Below, one piece after another: positions 1 to 12,035 of a DNA stretch of 64,000 nt. Under the pieces are notes generated by a model, which saw only the letters and a list, made by a program, of their open reading frames with translations, was not told the origin of the DNA and searched no databases. The DNA lies in assembly GCA_013397935.1 (NCBI GenBank), contig VZRN01000234.1:894612-958611 (forward strand). Direction: 5' to 3'. The stretch is from Dasyornis broadbenti (lineage: Eukaryota; Chordata; Aves; Passeriformes; Dasyornithidae). Both the position numbers and the translations under genes were made by a program. Numbering within the stretch: position 1 is the stretch's first letter; each line of letters opens with the position of its first letter.

Positions 1-136
1 ACACGTTTTGTGTTAATAAACAAATGGTCACAAACACTTAGAGGAAGGGTTAAGCTTCCTGACACTGCCTAGCATCTCCCTTTGGAAAATTAGAGCTTGC
101 AACCGCATATGGAAAGCGGGTACTCCCTTCCTCGGC

Positions 137-160
137 GACACCCACTGTCTCAGGTATAAA
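137..160 (+). promoter_or_regulatory. Core promoter of KRT9-like copy 1
   Basis: GACACCCA (137-144) is followed after exactly 10 bp by TATAAA (155-160), and the ATG lies 100 bp after the TATA start. Copies 2, 3 and 4 have the same octamer, spacing and leader length (within 1 bp). The CACCC core resembles a KLF/Sp-type site; that binding is inferred. Confidence 0.75.
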
Positions 161-254
161 TGCAGAGAAGGCTGGCTGGAACTTGGAGCTATGATTCCAG
201 AACAACTCTAAGACCAGCTTTGAATTTTCACCCGAGTTATTTACTGCTGCCACT

Positions 255-3200
255 ATGAGCTGTGGCTCCAAGCAGCCCCTGAAGAGCTGCCTGCGAGGGA
301 GCAGCGGTGGAGGGGGTGGAGGGGGCAGCTCCTATTCCTCAGCCTCCTCGAGGACAATCACTTCCAGGACAAGTGGTGGTGGCAGGTTTTCTGGCAGCAG
401 TTGTAGCGGAGGAAGCTCCCGGAGCAGCTGTGGTGGGGGAGGTGGTGGTTACGGCACGCGCAGCAGTTATGGAGGAGGAATGAGCAGCAGCAGCTGTGGA
501 GGAAGACTGGGTGGTGGATGTTATGGAGGGGGAATGGGCCACAGCAGCATGGGAACAGGCTTCAGGTCAGCTGGCAGCGGCTTTGGGGGTTGTTATGGAG
601 GAGGCTTTGGTGGAGGTGCTGCTGCTTTCAGTGGTGGCAGCTTTGGCAGTGGTGGCTTTCATGGAGGGAACGTGGGGATTCTCTCCAACGACGAGAAGCT
701 GACCATGCAGAGCCTCAATGAACGCCTGGCTTCCTACATGGAGATGGTCAGGAATCTGGAAATGGAAAATGCTCAGCTTGAACAGTTAATCAGGGAGTGG
801 TACCAGAAGCAAGGTCCTGTTGGCCCAAAGGACTACAGCCACTATTATGGACAAATTGAAGAACTTCAGAAACAGGTAGGATGTGCTGTGCCACAGAAGT
901 TTAAGCACTGACAGACTGAGAGCGTCACTGAATGTTTCCCTAAAATGTTGTTTCTCTTCTAGATTGTGACTGCGGCTGTGGAAACCCACAAGGTACTTTT
1001 GGACCTGGATAATACAAAGATGACTGCAGAAGACTTTAGAATAAAGTAAATATATATTTCTCTTTTCCAGACACTGCCTTCCTTCCTCCCGCTCTCCTGA
1101 ACTTAGTTCCATAGATTCATTCCATAAAAAAATATCAATCCACAGGGTCTTGGCTTCCTCCTGCTTCCATGGAAGCGCAACTGAAATAATTTGTGAAACT
1201 TCAGAATTTTTAATATTTCTAGAATGATCTTTGAAGGAAATGCTGCCTATGGCTGTGGAGCCAGATCTTACAGAAAGCTTTGTTTTTAAGAAAATTGAGA
1301 TTTTCTGCCACTGAAAGTCAGGTGAACCTGATAGATGGAACCTGCACAAAGTTGCAGTAAGAAGAGAAGATGAAAGACAGCACAGAACACATTTTAATAT
1401 AAAAGTTCAATATTAATACTAAACTTTAAATTTACTTACTATAAAGAATAATAACTTTATGTTATTAAGTAATAATAATTAAATATTAAGTACTGGCTGA
1501 TGATTTCCTAATTCTGCTGCCTGTGAGATGCTGCATGCTCCAAAGCACAGACACAAAAGCAGACACTGATACTGGAATAGGTGAACTTTTCCATAAATAA
1601 TGTCAGTAGGAGAAGGACTGAGGTGCCAGGAGCAGGACTGACCTCTCTGCACTGTCCCTGGTGCAGGTACGAGATGGAGAGTGGACTCCGGCAGAACGTG
1701 GAGAGCGACCTCAATGGCCTGCGGCCCTTGCTGGATAACCTGACCCTTACCAAGTCCGACCTGGAAATGCAGTTTGAGTCTCTGAAGGAGGAGATAATCG
1801 ACCTCAAGAAGAACCATGAGGAGGTAAGAGCCAGCTCCTTGAACTGCACACTGGAGATGTGGGAAGGTGACATTCTCTGCTCGAAACACCAACAAAAGGG
1901 CAGGGCCAGGCTGTTCCAGGGTGCCCCTGAGCTCAGCCCCCTCAACAAGCAATGACTGGAAAGTAAAGGCCAAATAATTGCAACATAACCCCCCCTAATA
2001 TATAGATATGTTGTTGAAAGGCTCCATTTGTGTTCATTGTCCCTGGGCCTGGGTTTTCTCTGTAGGAAATGAAACTGCTGCAATCCCAGTCCAATGGGGA
2101 TGTGGATGTGAAGATGAACGCTGCTCCGGGAGAGGACCTGCTGAAAAAATTGAATGAGATGAGGCACGAATACGAAGCTATTATTCAGAAAAACCGTGCA
2201 GAGGTTGAAAAGTGGTACGAAAGCAAGGTAAATGGTGAACTTCCTGTAGAGGAATGACAAAACATACATTGCTTTTAGGATATAACAGTAGAGTCCCTTT
2301 GGTCAAAACGAAGTAAATCACAAGTGGGCTTGAATTGCTCTGGCAGAGCCACACAAGTGAGTTCAACAGCTCCATTTTACTACTGGCCCTTCTGCAAATT
2401 GTTGTGTTCTAGATGGTACCATGATAAACTGCCACGTTGGCACTGTAAGCAAAACTCATAAACTCCAATTCTGTACATTAATTTTTCAGATGGAGGAAGT
2501 GAGCCAACAAGTCCACTCAAGTAGCCAGGAAATGGAATCAAGCAACCAACAGATCTCTGAGCTGAGACGTGAATTTCAGAGCCTGGAGATTGAGCTGCAG
2601 TCGCAGATCAGTCTGGTAGGTAACAACTGCTCCTGATCCTCTGACATGCAAAGAACTTTGGAGCTGCTGGAATGACAGGAGATCAGCTGTAACAATCAAT
2701 GAAGATCCTTGGAGAATCTGACACCATGTGGGATTTTTCTCATGTTAGGCATAAGAATGATCTAATCTTGCCACATTCTTATGAGCACTGCATTTTGTTC
2801 TCCCTTTGCAGGTAGACTCCCTGCAAACCAACCTGGAAGACACGGAACGTCGCTACAACATGCAGCTGCAGCAGATCCAGGGCATGATCGGGCCCTTGGA
2901 GGAGGAGCTGGCCAGCATCCGCTGTGAGATGGAGAGCCAGAACGAGGAGTACAAGATGCTCCTGGGCATCAAGACCCGCCTGGAGCAGGAGATCCAGCAG
3001 TACCGGGCACTGCTGCACGAGGGGCAGCAGGGCATTAGGTACAGACATCAATTCATTAACTTTCCATCGATACAACCAGGGAAAGAGGAGAGCAGCAGTG
3101 TTTGTATTAGGAACTGGTGCAACTGATTAATCATCAATGTATTACTACATCATCAATGTATTTACTACAAGCACAAGAATTCATATGGAATCTAAATCTT

Positions 3201-5067
3201 AGCTGGCAGCATGCAAAGCTGTACTTTTACAAAAGTATTTAGAATTGTAATTTGCCATTTCTACCCATAAGTACCATCAGGAAGTGCCATTATTTGGGAA
3301 AATGAAAGGTAAGAAAGAAGTAACATATCCCTTCCTCCTTACAGCACTTCACAGGGAGGATCTGGTGGTGGATCTTCAGGAGGAGGAGGTCATGGAGGAA
3401 GTAGTGGAGGAAGAAGCTGCTGGTCCTCAGGAGGAAGCAGTGGAGGAAAAACTGGAGGATCCTATGGAAGATCTCCCTCTTCTGAAAGTGGAGGAGGAGG
3501 GAGTGGAGGAAAAACAGGAGGTGGAACCTGTGGTAAAACTTCAGGTGGAGGAGGTGGCAGTGGTGGAGGAGGAGGGGGTAAATCCTGCCTCTCCCGGTCT
3601 TCATCTTCCCAGTTCCAGCCTGGCGACTCTGGTGAAAGCCAAGGTAAAAATAGGATAGCAAAATACATCCTGCATGCACCATTTTCTCTGAATAGCAGGA
3701 AAGGATATAGCAACTTCCTTCCTGGAAATATTTTTGCTATTTTTTTCCCAATCTTGTTTCAAGGCCACTCTGACATTTGTTCTCAGACAGTGACAAATCG
3801 ACATGAGCAGCATGAAGGATGGCACGAAGGGTTGTGTCAGAGGATGTGTGAAAAGAGGAGATAGAGGGGGAAAAGGGAAAGTGGTGCCAAATCCAAAGCA
3901 TGCAGGGAACTAGCGAAGCCAGAGGTTAGAAATGTGACCGGCATTAAGCAGAGGTCGGTTTAAGCAGGGTAGAATAGTTGGAACACTCCAGACATTTAAA
4001 ATATTGTCTGCAAAATACTGAAGTAGCAAGAGATGGGGAGTGACCAAAAGGTCTGATCCGTGTCTGATTTCCTGGCTGTGATTCCAGGAAGTGTTGAAAA
4101 CGTGAAGCTCTGCCAGGAAGGAAATAAAACATTGGAGAGAGGAGCAACCATGGAGGAAGTGTCTGAAGCCATAAAACACATGAAAAAGGGTAAGGCTCCA
4201 GGTCCGGGCAACATCTCAAACCAAAGCCTGAAAATGGTGAAAATGAGCAGAAAGATGTAATTTTTAGAAAGGATCAATTCCACTTTTGATTTTTTATGAA
4301 AAGATGGGAAATAGTGCTGCTCTGAGGTTTCCATTTACTCCTTAAAATCACCAGGCTCAGTCAGGCTCTGTCCCAAACAGTTTCCATCGCAGACTGACAG
4401 TCAGTCATACGAGAGTTGGCTCTCGCCCAAAGGGCCTGAAGCCATCAGTGCAGACAGTAGGAGCACTGTACAGACACTCCTGATGCTGAAAACAACGCAG
4501 GGATTTCAGGAGGATTTTGTATCATGAGAAAGATTATTTGCTAAAATTTGGTGTAGATGAGCTTTAGTTTTTAAAAAATTCATACATAGGTTTTGCAAAC
4601 TCCTCCATAAAAATTTACTCCTCTGATCAAACATCCTCTCTGACCTACAACACTCTAACATATATTAATGCCTGGTGGGCAAGATTAAAACATATTATGT
4701 GCCATCTATCTCTAACTTTTAAAAAATGTGCTGAAAATATCCGTAAACACATAAATGCAGATTCGAACTTTGTCTGTATTCAGTTTGTATTGCTGCAGCC
4801 ACTCTAAATTTAAAGAGATTCACACTCCCATGGCAGAGAACAGAAGCAGATCCATGTAGTTAATTGCTAAATCTGCATAAACGCTGTACAAACTCAGGTC
4901 TGACACTGTCCAGACCTTTTTGGAAGGCTGGCAACAACCCTGGTGCACCAAGAACTGCACTGGTCATACTTATGGAGTAACATAAGGTTAAAAATGCTGA
5001 CTTCTTCCAAGAAATTCTTGCTTTCCTCCATCTTTCAACAGGGAGTTTTAGAAAGGTTGAGGAGTGA
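255..5067 (+). CDS. KRT9-like: Type I keratin, KRT9-like copy 1 (8 exons)
   Basis: An acidic intermediate-filament keratin that would pair with a type II keratin in the epithelial cytoskeleton. Coding exons: 255-875, 963-1045, 1667-1823, 2066-2227, 2490-2615, 2812-3038, 3345-3643, 5042-5067; predicted 566 aa. All junctions are GT-AG and in phase. Residues 1-146 are a Gly/Ser/Cys head beginning MSCGSK; the rod runs from about 147 (EKLTMQSLNERLASY) to about 457 and ends in a KTRLEQEIQQYRALL termination motif; the tail is Gly-rich and ends GSFRKVEE. KRT9 affinity comes from the MSC start, LLDLDNTKMT in coil 1B, the SSSQEMESS stretch in coil 2 and the position upstream of KRT19; KRT10-like is the alternative. 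Odd points: the helix-initiation motif reads MEMVRNLEMENA where LDKVRALEEANA is usual, and exon 6 is identical to that of copy 2. Exon 8 lies 1.4 kb downstream of exon 7; it was chosen because its peptide resembles copy 2's and two poly(A) signals follow. An in-frame alternative last exon starts at 3787. Confidence 0.85.
4060..4260 (+). mobile_element. Fossil non-LTR reverse-transcriptase fragment
   Basis: This 66-codon open stretch lies in intron 7 of KRT9-like copy 1. It contains MEEVSEAIKHMKKGKAPGPG followed by NISNQSLK, which fits the N-terminal RT block of non-LTR retrotransposons (typically [K/R]xGKAPGPDxI followed by ExLK). The key Asp after Pro is Gly here. The wording is closer to RTE-type elements than to the usual avian CR1, which reads differently at this block. 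No catalytic FADD-type motif or other RT blocks are visible, so it is a short dead relic. It could also be a chance ORF. Confidence 0.45.
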
Positions 5068-5318
5068 TTGGCAACACCAGCATCTTCCACTGCAGGACCC
5101 TCCCAGTGAGGCCTTTGGACCAAGCAAGACTCTACTGAGCACGGCTGAACGCGCCCTACCACGAGCGGGAGCGAACACTTGTCCAACTCAGTGAACACTG
5201 CTCACTCTGGAGGCTCACTAAGAGCTCTCTGGATGTTCTGTCTGCTTCTTCCATCTGTGTTTCTGTTCTGAATCACTGTTACCGGAGTTAATCTCTACCG
5301 TGATTGGTGTTCCTGTGG

Positions 5319-5334
5319 AATAAATGCTAATAAA
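5319..5334 (+). terminator. Poly(A) signals of KRT9-like copy 1
   Basis: Two AATAAA hexamers (5319-5324 and 5329-5334) lie about 250 bp after the stop codon. They are followed by TCTGATGCAACCAGAA (5347-5362), which recurs unchanged after the poly(A) signal of copy 2. Confidence 0.75.
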
Positions 5335-5362
5335 TCTTTGCTTCTCTCTGATGCAACCAGAA

Positions 5363-8300
5363 AATGGTCTCTGGCCCAAGTTCCTTTAGCAGAGATTTTT
5401 GTTTGAATCAGTTACAAATATCAAGCCCTACCTGTGGAATACACAGTGATGTGCCAGATTACCCATAAGACCCAAAGTTTGCAGTTACATATTCACCATT
5501 CAAGACCCACTGGGCAAAACTTTGCAGTCTGCACTGCCAGGAACAATGTTCTACTGGTCCCTGTGATGGGAAAACTCACAGTCAAAACCCTTCTGCTATT
5601 GATTTCTACCAGGGACAAGAGGGTGGGTTTAAGGAACTGATTATTCCCTAGAAAACCTCTTTTAAATATGAGTTCTACTGGGAATTTCACTTGAAAATAA
5701 CCCAGAGGGTTTCTCACACGACACCTGCTCACAGATACATCCCTTTCCTGTGCACTTCTCCACTCACCTGCTAAAGCTCAAACACGACTATCACTCTCTG
5801 AGTCTTTGTCTCTCAGTTTTACAACCACGAGGGTTTTTTTCCCTCTGAGGAAGGCATCACCCATGGGAGAAAGTTGGGAAACACAGACTGAGTGGGAGAC
5901 CGTGGGAACGGGAATCCTAAACGCCTGAGTTCGAGGCAGGTCTGTGCCGGTGATTCACAGTGCTGCCTTACACCAGCCTCTCAGCAATGGATTAGCATTG
6001 GAAAACAAAAAAAATTCTGATTTTTTTTTCCTGACCAGTGTCTCTCCAGGGGCTGGAGGAACCAGCTCACCTGCAGGAAGGACTCCTGCACACAGGCACA
6101 TGCTGATACACCTGGCCTGACACCACAGCAATGGGGGTGATTGTTTACCAGGATACCCCCAACTCCCACAAAAGTTGCAAAATCACCTTCACTTTTAACC
6201 CCTTGCAGCATCACATCACACTTGTCTCTGCTTTGCCACCTGTTCCCTGAGCCTACCTTCTCCAATTGCTCTGTTTTCCACCTCTGGCAGGTGGTGACAG
6301 CTCTTTCTCAGACCTGTCTGCTCAGGGTACTCAACTAGCAACCCAAATTAAGGAATACTCCCAGTCCAGGAGTCCAGCTTCTCATAGCTCCCCTAGGAGC
6401 CTGTCAGGTTAACCTCAAAAATGTTCCTGCCCAGTGCCTGCTTCCTGGCTCTCCCAGGGTGATTTACAGGCCATCACCTGGACTCTGGCCTCCCAGTGAG
6501 ACCCAGGAGGCTGCTGGGGTGGTTAGATATGATTTACTTGGAGGAGAAGCCTGTCCATGCTGGAATTCACTGCTCTGTGCCACTGTGGCAGCTCTGAGCA
6601 TTATTGACACCTCTTGCTCCTGTCCTTCTCTCCAAAAATGAGACTCACTTTTAGTATTTTACTGCCAGATACCTAATTCTCAGGCATCTCAGCATTTAAC
6701 CTTGCAGAAGAAACTCCCCTCAAATGATCCCTATGGGAGCAAAGCAGAAACTGGAATTTGGAGCGTGGGAAGAGCAGTGAGGCAGTTCAGGGGCTGAGAA
6801 CCCAGCACTGAGCACAGACATGTCCAAGGATGCAGCGTGTTGCAATACTCAGTGCAGTTCTACTGCTGATTTAAATGCTTATTTTGATATGTTATAATAA
6901 CAATTTCAGAGCTATTAGGATAAATAATACACTACTACTACTACTTTTGCCACTCAGCATTGATTATACTGTCTTCTTCCTTACCTAAAATCTGTGGCTT
7001 TCTTAACAAGGTGTTTTTGTAATGTTTATACATTTAATAAGTCTGCATCTACAATGTAAATCAGCTTCATAATACAGTTTATTGCATATTATGGTATGTG
7101 ACAAAATAAATACAAAGCACCAATAAACTCACAAAAGCCCCTACTTAATTGTGGCATTAGTGCTCATTGCAGGCAAACAGCAGACTGAATTGAGATGGTT
7201 TCTTACCTGACCCAGGAAGAAAATGCCAGATTAAGGATTCTTTCCTTTTTACATTTTACATTACAAAATCTGCACCTGGGATATCACTGGCACTTGCTTA
7301 CTGAGAAAACAGGCTTACATGGAGGAATAGAGCTAGAAAACCCAAACCACTGCAAAGCAGAGTAAGAAATATAAATATTGGAGTGTGAAAGCTTAGGACA
7401 GGCTCAAAGTGGGGCAGCAGCGATACTGAGGAGTGAGGAGAACTTCGCACTTTTTATTTGCATGCATTTCATTAGTCATTAATTAGAATAATAAGCTTTA
7501 ATTTTATGAGCACAAAGTGTTGCAATGTGGATACTTATCTGGTGTCCCTATTAGTGCTCTGAGAAGATAATTGTGGTACGTGTTGGAACAAGACCTTCGG
7601 AGCAACCTTAGGCAAAAACCAATGTGCACACACTCCTGTGTGTTTGGCTTCAGAGCTCCCCAGCAATCCATGTGTCCATTTGAAGGCACAGATGTAATTT
7701 CCAAATTGCCTGTGTGTATATTGTGCTGATGTCTCTTTTGTTGAGCATTCATTGTCAGCCCTGTTAATTGCTAAATGCTACCCAGGCCATCTTCATGGGC
7801 AGCAAAGTACATCAGGTCACTGCGCTGGGGGGGAAGGCAGAGCCCACCTGGGCTGTCCCGAGTGTGTAAATCCTCTGCAGAGCTCAGCCCAGCAGGACCT
7901 TCCTCCCTGGGCCACGCTGCAAGGAGAGCAGATGCCATGGATGCCCTCCTTCCCCACCCCACATGAGCTGCGGTAACAGAATGTGCCACACCAGTGCCTC
8001 CACAGAGATCCCAATCTCCATGTGCCGTCTCGCAGGACACGGATCAGAGCCATCCAGATGTGGATGCCCACAGCTCCAAGGGGCTCTGAGACAGCGCAGC
8101 CCAAATGGACTGAGGCACCTGAACTCCAGAGAGAGGCAGGAACCTTGCCCGGTGTTCTGACCGTGCTCTCCAGTTGTTCTGTTTTGGTACCAACAAAAAG
8201 AATTATTCCAATCTAAATGCCTTCACCCTGTAGGACACTGGGGAAATGACAGTGGGACCACTCTGATTGTGCCTCAGAAAGTGCGAGATATGCTGACAGC

Positions 8301-11300
8301 TGACAGGAGGGAATTAGCAGCCTGCAAAGTGTCCCCAGCTGTGGGGCACACACACCCTGACCCACAGCTCTCACAGACACTTGGCAAAGTCCATGTGTGC
8401 ATTTTTAAGATCTGAGGAACAGCCATTCTTCCTGTCAGCCTCCCTGCATGGAAGATCCAGGTTATCCTGCACAAAAGGTTGTGCTGGAAGAATGCTGGAG
8501 GTTTTAAATTTCACAAGGCAAGACCCTGCTGCCTTAGGACTCCTTATTTGCTTTGCTGGGTCTAACATAATTTTTTTTCAGAAATGACTGTGGTTTCACT
8601 AGAACATTCTGAGCTGAAGCATGAATGAGGAGTTAGCACCGGCTCCGAGGTGAAAACAGACCCTCTCTTCTTACAAAAATTTCTGGAAGAGTGATGGGAA
8701 GAGATCATTAAATACATGAAAAGAATGAACTCTAGCAGTTGCCTGAGGCATCAGAATGACATTGAATTAAGGGGAAGTGTTTCAATTTCTCAGCTCACAG
8801 GCACAGAAGCGAGAACACATTTTCTCCAGGTCTGTTTGGAATGCAGCAGCTCCAGCCTGTTGGAAAAGTCTCCCAATTTGCAGCACGAGCTGCTCCCAGG
8901 GTTTGTCATCACTCTGGTGATTGGGAGTCACTTCTTTGATACCGATCATGGAGGCCTGATTAAAAGGAAAACAATAACAGCGTGAGAGCGAAGGAACGTT
9001 GTCTGGGCTGAACTGTGGCATGTGCAGAGCCGGAGCAGAAGACGCGTGCGAGTCAGAACACTCCAGCACTCTGCAGACTGGACAGTGCTGGTGGCTGCAG
9101 TAATAAAGGTCCTTACCCTGCTCCCACTGGGAAACAGCAATGTTATATAAGGTATGGGTGCTGTATCAACACAGAAACATTAATGATTCAGCTGTGCATC
9201 ATATATGGGAAATAGATGAGAGAAGGTCCTAAAGCCGATGGCTCCTTTTTAGGTAATTCCATAAGTTCATATCATCAATATAATACATTAGAGAAAAGCA
9301 ACAGAGAACAAAAATCTTTAAAGGCTGTTTTAATGAGCTCAGAAACGAAAAATTCATCCTGTCCACAGAACAGATCTGCTCTGGTTTATAAGTATTTGCA
9401 CAGTCAAATATTTAATAATCAAAACATTAAAACTAGCCAGGAGGGAATTCAGTGTGTGCAACTTCACAGGAGGATGAGGTACTCATACTTCACCTGTATT
9501 TTTCAGTCACTTCAGTGTCCGGCTCCAAAGAGACGCACAGTGACTGTGACAGAAACCAAACATCCCAAAGGCAGTTCTCAGCTGCAGGAATACATGGGAA
9601 TATGGCCCAGCCTCACGGCCAGCAGGGTTCCTATAAAACCACCGCTGTGGGACTACTAACAAAATGAAATAACAGCAATGCTACAGACACAACAGGAACA
9701 TCCTATGAGCATGTGACTTAAAAGTTACCTTATATCTAAAGGCATCGATCTGTGATTTATGAGCCTCCTTTGTATATTTGGAGTGGTAATAATACAAAGT
9801 TAAAATGAAATGTCAAGGTCAGTGAAAGTTCTCCACCCTTAGTGGTTTGAATCTTTCTTTTCTTTCATTGTTTTTATTTTTTAAAGTATTTTCCAAGCCT
9901 GCAGTAAGACTTGCCCTTATCAGAAGAACTCTCCAGTATGGACAAATCCCTGCTGTGAATAGTTACAAATGGAAAAAGACACCAATAAATAAAATAGGAA
10001 ACAATGTGGGTTCTCAGAAGATACGGGAACAGATTAAGAGATTCTTATAGCAATTTTTTTTACTCTTTCTTTAATCATTCCAGGGAATTTTCTGTTCACT
10101 ATCACTAGCAAACCCACAAATCTTCTAGCTTGGCCATGAAACCATCTCTAAGGAATATCCCTGGAATCACTGATGGGAATTCGAACACGATAATCAATTT
10201 TACTCACCGCAGCAGAGTTTGTGACAAAGAGTCCCACTGACCAAAGTGACACTACCCAGACCTAGAGGCAAAACAGCACAAAAAAAGAAAAAACATTTTG
10301 CCTATAGCAAATTCCGTCTTTCTGCACCAATAACAGACTGTGCTAAAGCCCAGAAACTGTTTATGCTGCTGAGGAGTCACTACCAGCCTCCAGCTGAGAA
10401 TCAGGAGAAATTATTCCATCACCAAACTGCTCAGAATCTTTCATCATCTTCAAGCTATTGAGAGATCAAATAGCAAGATAAAATCGGGAGGTTTTGAAAG
10501 TGATTGCCTAAGCAGCAATAGAGCAATGCTGGCACAAGCACGGCACAAAGGCCAGGACAACGGCTGCGGTCAGGAAATGTTAAATCATCCCGAATTTACA
10601 ATCAACATCCCACCCAGGCGGCCTTTGGAAAGCAAGAGCTGTGCTGCACTGTCATGTCCAGGAGGTCTTGGCTGGGAGGACAGTAGAGCACAAATGGCAG
10701 TTCCTCAGGCATGCCCTCTGCTCCTGCACCTGAGGTTTAGGGGAGATTGCTCCATTTCATAACTACCTATTAAAGGCTCCATAACCCCACCGAGAGAAGG
10801 GCGGGCGATGAAGACATTTCAGACAGAACTGTCACTGGGAAACTGTGCATGTTCTTCCAGACAAACTGGGATAGTTTGGGTCCATCTATAGCACGACACA
10901 AATGCTGCTGTTTTGCTGCTGTTTGCACATCTGCCTTCGGACACTCGGCTCTGGCATCCAGCCTACCTAGTGTGGATGGAACCCCTTCCATCCGGGGTCG
11001 TCTTCTGGGGATGAGGGCAACACTGAAGTGTGGGGTCATTTCCTCCGTGATCTCAACAGTCTGATTTCTACTGATCTGTGTAAAAAGCCTTTGAGGTTTT
11101 CTCTCAGGATGCTTTTTTAATCTCAAGGATCTTTGCTTTAAGAACAGTAGATATAATTACTTTATCACCTACAATATATGACATATTAACAATAGAGAGA
11201 GTGAGCGGCTTTATATTAAATGATAAAAATTCTTCCCACACACACATTTTTAGATCATTGTCTACAATAAAACAACTTCTAATTCGGATACAATTGATTT

Positions 11301-11916
11301 TATAATACAATTAAAGCATCCTTGATCTTCCTTCTATTTTACATCAACAGTGCTTTGGTGATAAAAGTCCAATATTATTTTTTCTCTTTGAATTCTAGGA
11401 TTTGGCTGGCTGTGTGCTGCCCTAGTGCTTTCTTCACAAAAGAGGGATTTTGATATTTAAATAAGAATCCCTCTGCATTGCTTGAAATAGCCTGTTCATA
11501 TCAAGTAAGATGTTCTCTGAGTGTTGGCAGGGATACACGAGTTGGACAATCTTTACAGACAAGTCACACAATCCTATTAATAAAACTCTTGCACTATCAC
11601 GTATGGTGAGAAATGGAACATAAGCTGTCAAAAATCTGAAATGCACAAAACTGGAAAGAGCAAAAGAGAACAAACAACAGTCTTTAGCAATAGTAGCTAC
11701 AGAACCTTAACAAAGAAAGTACCTATTCCAAAAAACACTAAATGAAAAGAATGTCACCCAAAAGAAGTGAGATGTTCAACCTTAACCAAGCCTCAGAAGC
11801 CCAGCCGTGGGTTGAATTGCCTGAGACAGCTGCACAAAAATACTGTTCAGCAAATTATTCTTGGCACAAACAAGAAGTTTGGTAAATGCCCTGGGAGAAG
11901 GAAACACCCTGATGGT
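5363..11916. other. Intergenic, copy 1 to copy 2
   Basis: About 6.5 kb with no keratin exon, RNA gene or recognisable repeat on either strand. ORFs are short, lack family motifs and are not bounded by convincing splice sites. AT-rich stretches lie at about 6870-7130, 7440-7510 and 11130-11320. The last few hundred bases lead into the copy 2 promoter. Confidence 0.5.
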
Positions 11917-11940
11917 GACACCCAGTGTCAACTGTATAAA
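11917..11940 (+). promoter_or_regulatory. Core promoter of KRT9-like copy 2
   Basis: GACACCCA (11917-11924), a 10-bp gap and TATAAA (11935-11940). The ATG lies 101 bp after the TATA start, as in copies 3 and 4. Confidence 0.75.
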
Positions 11941-12035
11941 TAGAGAGAGCTGGGGATGAAAATTTGCAGTCCTGAAGCTTATCAGGCTGTGCAGCTAAAT
12001 TTGGGGTTGCGGTTTGACTATTGCCTGCTGTCACC

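Noticed and set aside
786..1349. 187-codon minus-strand ORF over exons 1-2 of copy 1
   Set aside because: Shadow of the keratin exons and introns; low-complexity, no recognisable domain.
12021..12035. Upstream in-frame TTG start for copy 2
   Set aside because: The ATG at 12036 has a good Kozak context and gives the MSC start shared with copies 1, 3 and 4.
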